A stretch of 8,655 nucleotides of DNA, from contig JANXRI010000080.1 of assembly GCA_025353085.1 (NCBI GenBank), positions 1 through 8,655 on the forward strand. Reading direction: 5' to 3'. How positions within the stretch are numbered: position 1 is the stretch's first letter; every line of letters starts with the position of its first letter. The notes under the pieces were generated by a model. That model saw only the letters and a program-made list of their open reading frames with translations. It made no database searches and was not told the origin of the DNA. Below, one piece after another: positions 6,153 to 8,655 of this stretch. A program made the translations under genes and the position numbers. The stretch is from Betaproteobacteria bacterium. Its GTDB lineage: Bacteria > Pseudomonadota > Gammaproteobacteria > Burkholderiales > SG8-41.

Positions 6153-7142
6153 CTACTCGACTTTCGCGCCTGAAACTTTCACGAGCCTGCCCCACTTTTC
6201 GTGCTCGGAGCGAATATAGGCGGCGAGTTCGTCGGACGTGCTGGTGACGATATTAAAACCTTGCGCGGCGATTTTGTCGCGCGTTGCGGGCTCGCGCAGA
6301 ATTTTGACGATTTCTGAATTAAGCCGCGCGACCACGTCCCTCGGTATGCCGGCCGGCCCGACGATTGCAACCCAATTGCCGGGATCAAAGCCGGCAAAGC
6401 CCGCCTCTATCATCGACACCGTATCGGGTAGTACCGGATCGCGCTTGATGCTCGTCACCGCGATTGCGCGCATCCTGCCCGCTTTCACAAAGGGCACGAG
6501 CTCGGGCATGTTGTTGAACAGCAGCTCAATATTGCCCGACATCAAATCGACGCCTGCCGGACCGCCGCCTTTATACGGCACATGTACGAGATCCTGCGCG
6601 CCGTAACCCCGTAACATTTCCGCCGCGAGATGCCCCGGCGTGCCGATGCCCGATGAGCCGTAACTCATCTTGCGTTGCTTCGTAAGCGCAATTAACTCGC
6701 GCGGGCCTTTCGCGGGTACCACCGGGTGCGCCGCGAGCAGCAGCGGAATTTCCGCGACGCGCGTAATCGGCGTGTAATCTTTTAAAACGTCATAGCTCAA
6801 TTTCGGATACAGCGTCGCATTGATCGTATGCGTCGCGCTGATATTGCCGATCGTGTAGCCGTCGGGCGCCGCGCGCGCGATCGCTTCGGCGCCGATGTTG
6901 GCGCCGCCGCCGGGACGGTTGTCGATAATGACCGTCTGCCCCATCGCTTCGGTCATGCGCGCACCGATGATGCGCGCGAGGATGTCGTTCGAGCCACCAG
7001 GCGGAAACGCAATGATGTAGCGAATTGGCTTGGCCGGAAAATTGGGCGTACTCGCGTTTTGTGCGTAAGCGCCGGGCGCTACTGCGCACAGCAAAGCCGC
7101 TGCGACGAACGTAGTCGTCGGACCTAATCGAACCTGGTGCAT
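6153..7142 (-). CDS. Bug/TctC-family tripartite tricarboxylate transporter solute-binding protein (copy 5)
   Basis: Periplasmic solute receptor, 329 residues from the ATG at 7142. This start is chosen over the frame open to 7271 because GGAGGAGG sits 4 nt upstream, a normal signal peptide follows (R5, core TTTFVAAALLCAVA, AYA before the cut at 27), and the longer frame would overlap the aldolase gene by 113 nt. Family blocks: FPAKPIRYIIAFPPGGSNDILAR at 35-57, IDNRPGGGANIG at 73-84, PDGYT at 93-97, YGSSGIGTPGHLAAEML at 161-177, VHVPYKGGGPAGVDLMSGNI at 186-205, GRMRAIAVTS at 222-231. The later region reads GFDPGNWVAIVGPAGIP where the family usually has a WYG/WFG-type block. It lies 16 nt after the aldolase stop, so the two are very probably co-transcribed and this receptor may bind the substrate of that pathway. 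Ligand unknown. Confidence 0.92.
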   Translation of the reverse strand: MHQVRLGPTTTFVAAALLCAVAPGAYAQNASTPNFPAKPIRYIIAFPPGGSNDILARIIGARMTEAMGQTVIIDNRPGGGANIGAEAIARAAPDGYTIGNISATHTINATLYPKLSYDVLKDYTPITRVAEIPLLLAAHPVVPAKGPRELIALTKQRKMSYGSSGIGTPGHLAAEMLRGYGAQDLVHVPYKGGGPAGVDLMSGNIELLFNNMPELVPFVKAGRMRAIAVTSIKRDPVLPDTVSMIEAGFAGFDPGNWVAIVGPAGIPRDVVARLNSEIVKILREPATRDKIAAQGFNIVTSTSDELAAYIRSEHEKWGRLVKVSGAKVE

Positions 7143-7146
7143 GCCG

Positions 7147-7154
7147 CCTCCTCC
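7147..7154 (-). promoter_or_regulatory. Ribosome binding site that sets the start of Bug copy 5
   Basis: Reads GGAGGAGG on the minus strand, then CGGC and ATG at 7142. It lies wholly inside the 16-nt gap after the aldolase stop codon, supporting one operon and the shorter start. Confidence 0.85.
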
Positions 7155-7158
7155 AAAG

Positions 7159-7926
7159 TTACAACTTGTAATCAGGATAATGCTGTTCCACCAGCGCGAG
7201 CCCTGCGAGCCAGTCCCGGCTTGTTGCATCGTATTGCCCGAGTTGGCCGAACAGGCGCGCGCGTTCTTCACACAGCGCGCGCGACGGCGTGATGAGCTCA
7301 GAGCCGCCGGCGAGCGCGCCGATTTGCGCGCGGCAGGCGAGTTCCAGGAAATGGTTGTGTATATAAGCGTCCTGAATCGTCTTGCCGCAGACTAGCGCGC
7401 CGTGATTATTGAGCAGCATGAGCCAGCGGTCGCCCATCGCGCGCGCCAGACGCGCCGCGCCTTCTTTCGACGCATCGTCGCCGTCATACTGATAGTACGC
7501 AATCTGCGCATGAAAGCGCATCGCCTGTTGCGACAGCATGAGCAACCCGTGTTTTTGCGCCGACACCGCGATGTTGGCGGGCGAATGCGTATGCACGACC
7601 GCGTTCAAGTCCGGCCGCTCGCGCAGGATCGCGCCGTGAATGTTGTACGCGGATGGTGCTGCTTCATATTGCGATGCAAGCACCTGCCGGCCATCGAGAT
7701 CGTATTTGACGAGATTCGAAGCCGTCACCTGCTCCATGAAAACGTTCGCGGGCTTGACCAGAAAATGCGCCGGCGCATCGGGCAGACGCACAGAGATGTG
7801 GTTGTACGTGAGATCCACGAATACAAAATGCGCGACAAGGCGATGCGCGGCCGCGAGCTCGCAGCGCAATTGCCACTCGGCGGCGCTGACTTGTTGGCGC
7901 ACGCCAGTTGCTGAAGCGTCGTTCAC
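7159..7926 (-). CDS. Class II aldolase/adducin-family protein
   Basis: Cytoplasmic protein of the class II (zinc) aldolase/adducin fold, 255 residues, a usual length; no signal peptide. Candidate zinc ligands are H112 and H114 in VVHTHSPAN and H192 in AYIHNHFLELAC, aligned by eye with His92, His94 and His155 of fuculose-phosphate aldolase. TYNHISVRLP at 40-49 matches the N-terminal substrate loop region, and LLNNHGALVCGKT at 171-183 is the conserved NHG block. The segment APSAYNIHGAI (90-100) lacks the catalytic Glu that true aldolases carry in PSSE, a trait of the adducin-like subgroup, so a classical aldol cleavage is not assured. The start is GTG, overlapping the esterase stop as GTGA, with no strong Shine-Dalgarno sequence, so translation is probably coupled. 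It lies between an esterase and a solute receptor, suggesting a small catabolic unit. Substrate not recognised. Confidence 0.9.
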   Translation of the reverse strand: MNDASATGVRQQVSAAEWQLRCELAAAHRLVAHFVFVDLTYNHISVRLPDAPAHFLVKPANVFMEQVTASNLVKYDLDGRQVLASQYEAAPSAYNIHGAILRERPDLNAVVHTHSPANIAVSAQKHGLLMLSQQAMRFHAQIAYYQYDGDDASKEGAARLARAMGDRWLMLLNNHGALVCGKTIQDAYIHNHFLELACRAQIGALAGGSELITPSRALCEERARLFGQLGQYDATSRDWLAGLALVEQHYPDYKL

Positions 7927-8655
7927 CGGCGTCCGGCGAGTTCAGCGACGTAGGTCGGCGCCGAGTTGATCGCGATGCGGTCCGCACCTGCCGGGTCGTC
8001 GACCGCTTTGCATTCGTTGTCGAAGATCATCGTCGTGCGCTTGGCGGTTGAGTAAGCCGGCCAGGCCGGCAGCCTGGCGTGATTCGGGTTGCCGCTGCGC
8101 GCGAATGCGACCCACGCGCCCATTACTTTTTCGCTCAATGCATATCGCTCGGGGGCCGTCCCGGTGATGCCTGATGCGACGTCTACCGTACCGAACACAA
8201 ACGGGATGCACAGCGTGTGCGGCGTCTTCAGATTGCCGTCGAGCACCGGCGTGCGCCAAGTGAATAAATACATGTAGGCAGGTGCTGCGCCTTGCGCTGC
8301 TTTGCGCTCGGCGGCCTTGATGTCGTTCTGGCGGTATTTGTAATCCGAAAAAATAAAAATCACGAGCTCGCTCGGCGTGGCGGCGGGATGCGTGCGACGG
8401 TACGCGGCGAGCATCGCGTCCGCGCCCGCGTCATCGAGCCCGAGCAAAAATTTCACGCGCGCCTTCGATTCTTCTGCGCTTAGCGCGAAGTTTTTCGGGT
8501 TCAGCGCAAAATCGAAAGCGGTCTCGGTCTCGCACGTTCCAATCAATAGCGGGACTTTTGCAGAAACCGCCGGCGCGTCCGGATCGAACGGATGAGACAC
8601 GAGCGAGCGGCCATCGACCACCGGCCGGCAATTGTCAATGCCGGTCGCGGCAATA
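7923..8655 (-). CDS. Type B carboxylesterase, C-terminal part (5' end beyond window)
   Basis: The last 243 residues of a type B carboxylesterase (alpha/beta-hydrolase, serine ester hydrolase). The catalytic Ser and oxyanion hole lie off the right edge. Counting from the first complete codon: PVVDGRSL at 11-18; VPLLIGTCETETAF at 34-47, where E44 fits the catalytic acid; TPHTLCIPFVFG at 144-155, where H146 fits the catalytic His; GAWVAFARSGNPNH and LPAWPAYS near the C-terminus, which are typical of bacterial members. In the usual HxxEIPFVFG block the Glu is Cys here (C149). The frame has no stop through to the window edge, so a GTG at 8621 is not the start. Its TGA overlaps the GTG of the aldolase-like gene, making it the upstream gene of that operon. 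The substrate is unknown; the N-terminus is needed to tell whether it is secreted. Confidence 0.88.
   Translation of the reverse strand, partial: IAATGIDNCRPVVDGRSLVSHPFDPDAPAVSAKVPLLIGTCETETAFDFALNPKNFALSAEESKARVKFLLGLDDAGADAMLAAYRRTHPAATPSELVIFIFSDYKYRQNDIKAAERKAAQGAAPAYMYLFTWRTPVLDGNLKTPHTLCIPFVFGTVDVASGITGTAPERYALSEKVMGAWVAFARSGNPNHARLPAWPAYSTAKRTTMIFDNECKAVDDPAGADRIAINSAPTYVAELAGRR

Noticed and set aside
7143..7271. N-terminal extension of Bug copy 5 to 7271
   Set aside because: It would overlap the aldolase-like gene by 113 nt, and the ATG at 7142 has a strong ribosome site followed directly by a signal peptide.
1..8655. tRNA, rRNA, CRISPR arrays, insertion-sequence transposase, integrase or attachment sites
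   Set aside because: None seen on either strand; no regularly spaced repeats and no transposase or integrase motifs in any plausible frame.

Overview
The window looks like GC-rich proteobacterial DNA, most likely a betaproteobacterium of the Burkholderiales type. The main reason is five paralogous Bug/TctC-type periplasmic solute receptors in about 5.5 kb, an expansion typical of Bordetella, Cupriavidus, Comamonadaceae and relatives. The left edge adds a CcoI/FixI-type copper ATPase preceded by a perfect FNR/ANR-type box, which fits an organism that switches to a cbb3 oxidase at low oxygen. The genus cannot be fixed from this sequence.

Layout. 1-1681 (-): N-terminal 560 residues of a CcoI-like copper P-type ATPase, running off the left edge. 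1682-1833: its promoter, with an FNR box and a -10 hexamer at class II spacing, plus a hairpin just after the preceding gene. 1834-3817 (-): two Bug receptor genes 4 nt apart. 3818-4020: divergent regulatory region. 4021-4998 (+): a third Bug receptor, the only gene on the plus strand. 5044-5988 (-): a fourth. 5995-6142: a 148-bp palindromic repeat element with 29-bp arms that fills nearly the whole gap between the fourth and fifth receptor genes. 6153-7142 (-): the fifth receptor. 7159-7926 (-): a class II aldolase/adducin-family protein. 7923-8655 (-): the C-terminal 243 residues of a type B carboxylesterase, running off the right edge.

How the genes may work together. Esterase, aldolase-like protein and fifth receptor form a tight same-strand run (4-nt GTGA overlap, then a 16-nt gap holding a strong Shine-Dalgarno sequence). 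This suggests one transcription unit for capture and breakdown of an organic acid or ester. No TctA or TctB membrane subunit is in the window, so the five receptors must use permeases encoded elsewhere or act as sensors. Ligands cannot be read from sequence. The most unusual non-coding object is the palindromic repeat at 5995-6142. Removing it would leave a 16-nt gap like the one upstream, so it looks inserted into an operon junction, where it sits 6 nt from the next start codon and has probably changed that gene's translation start.
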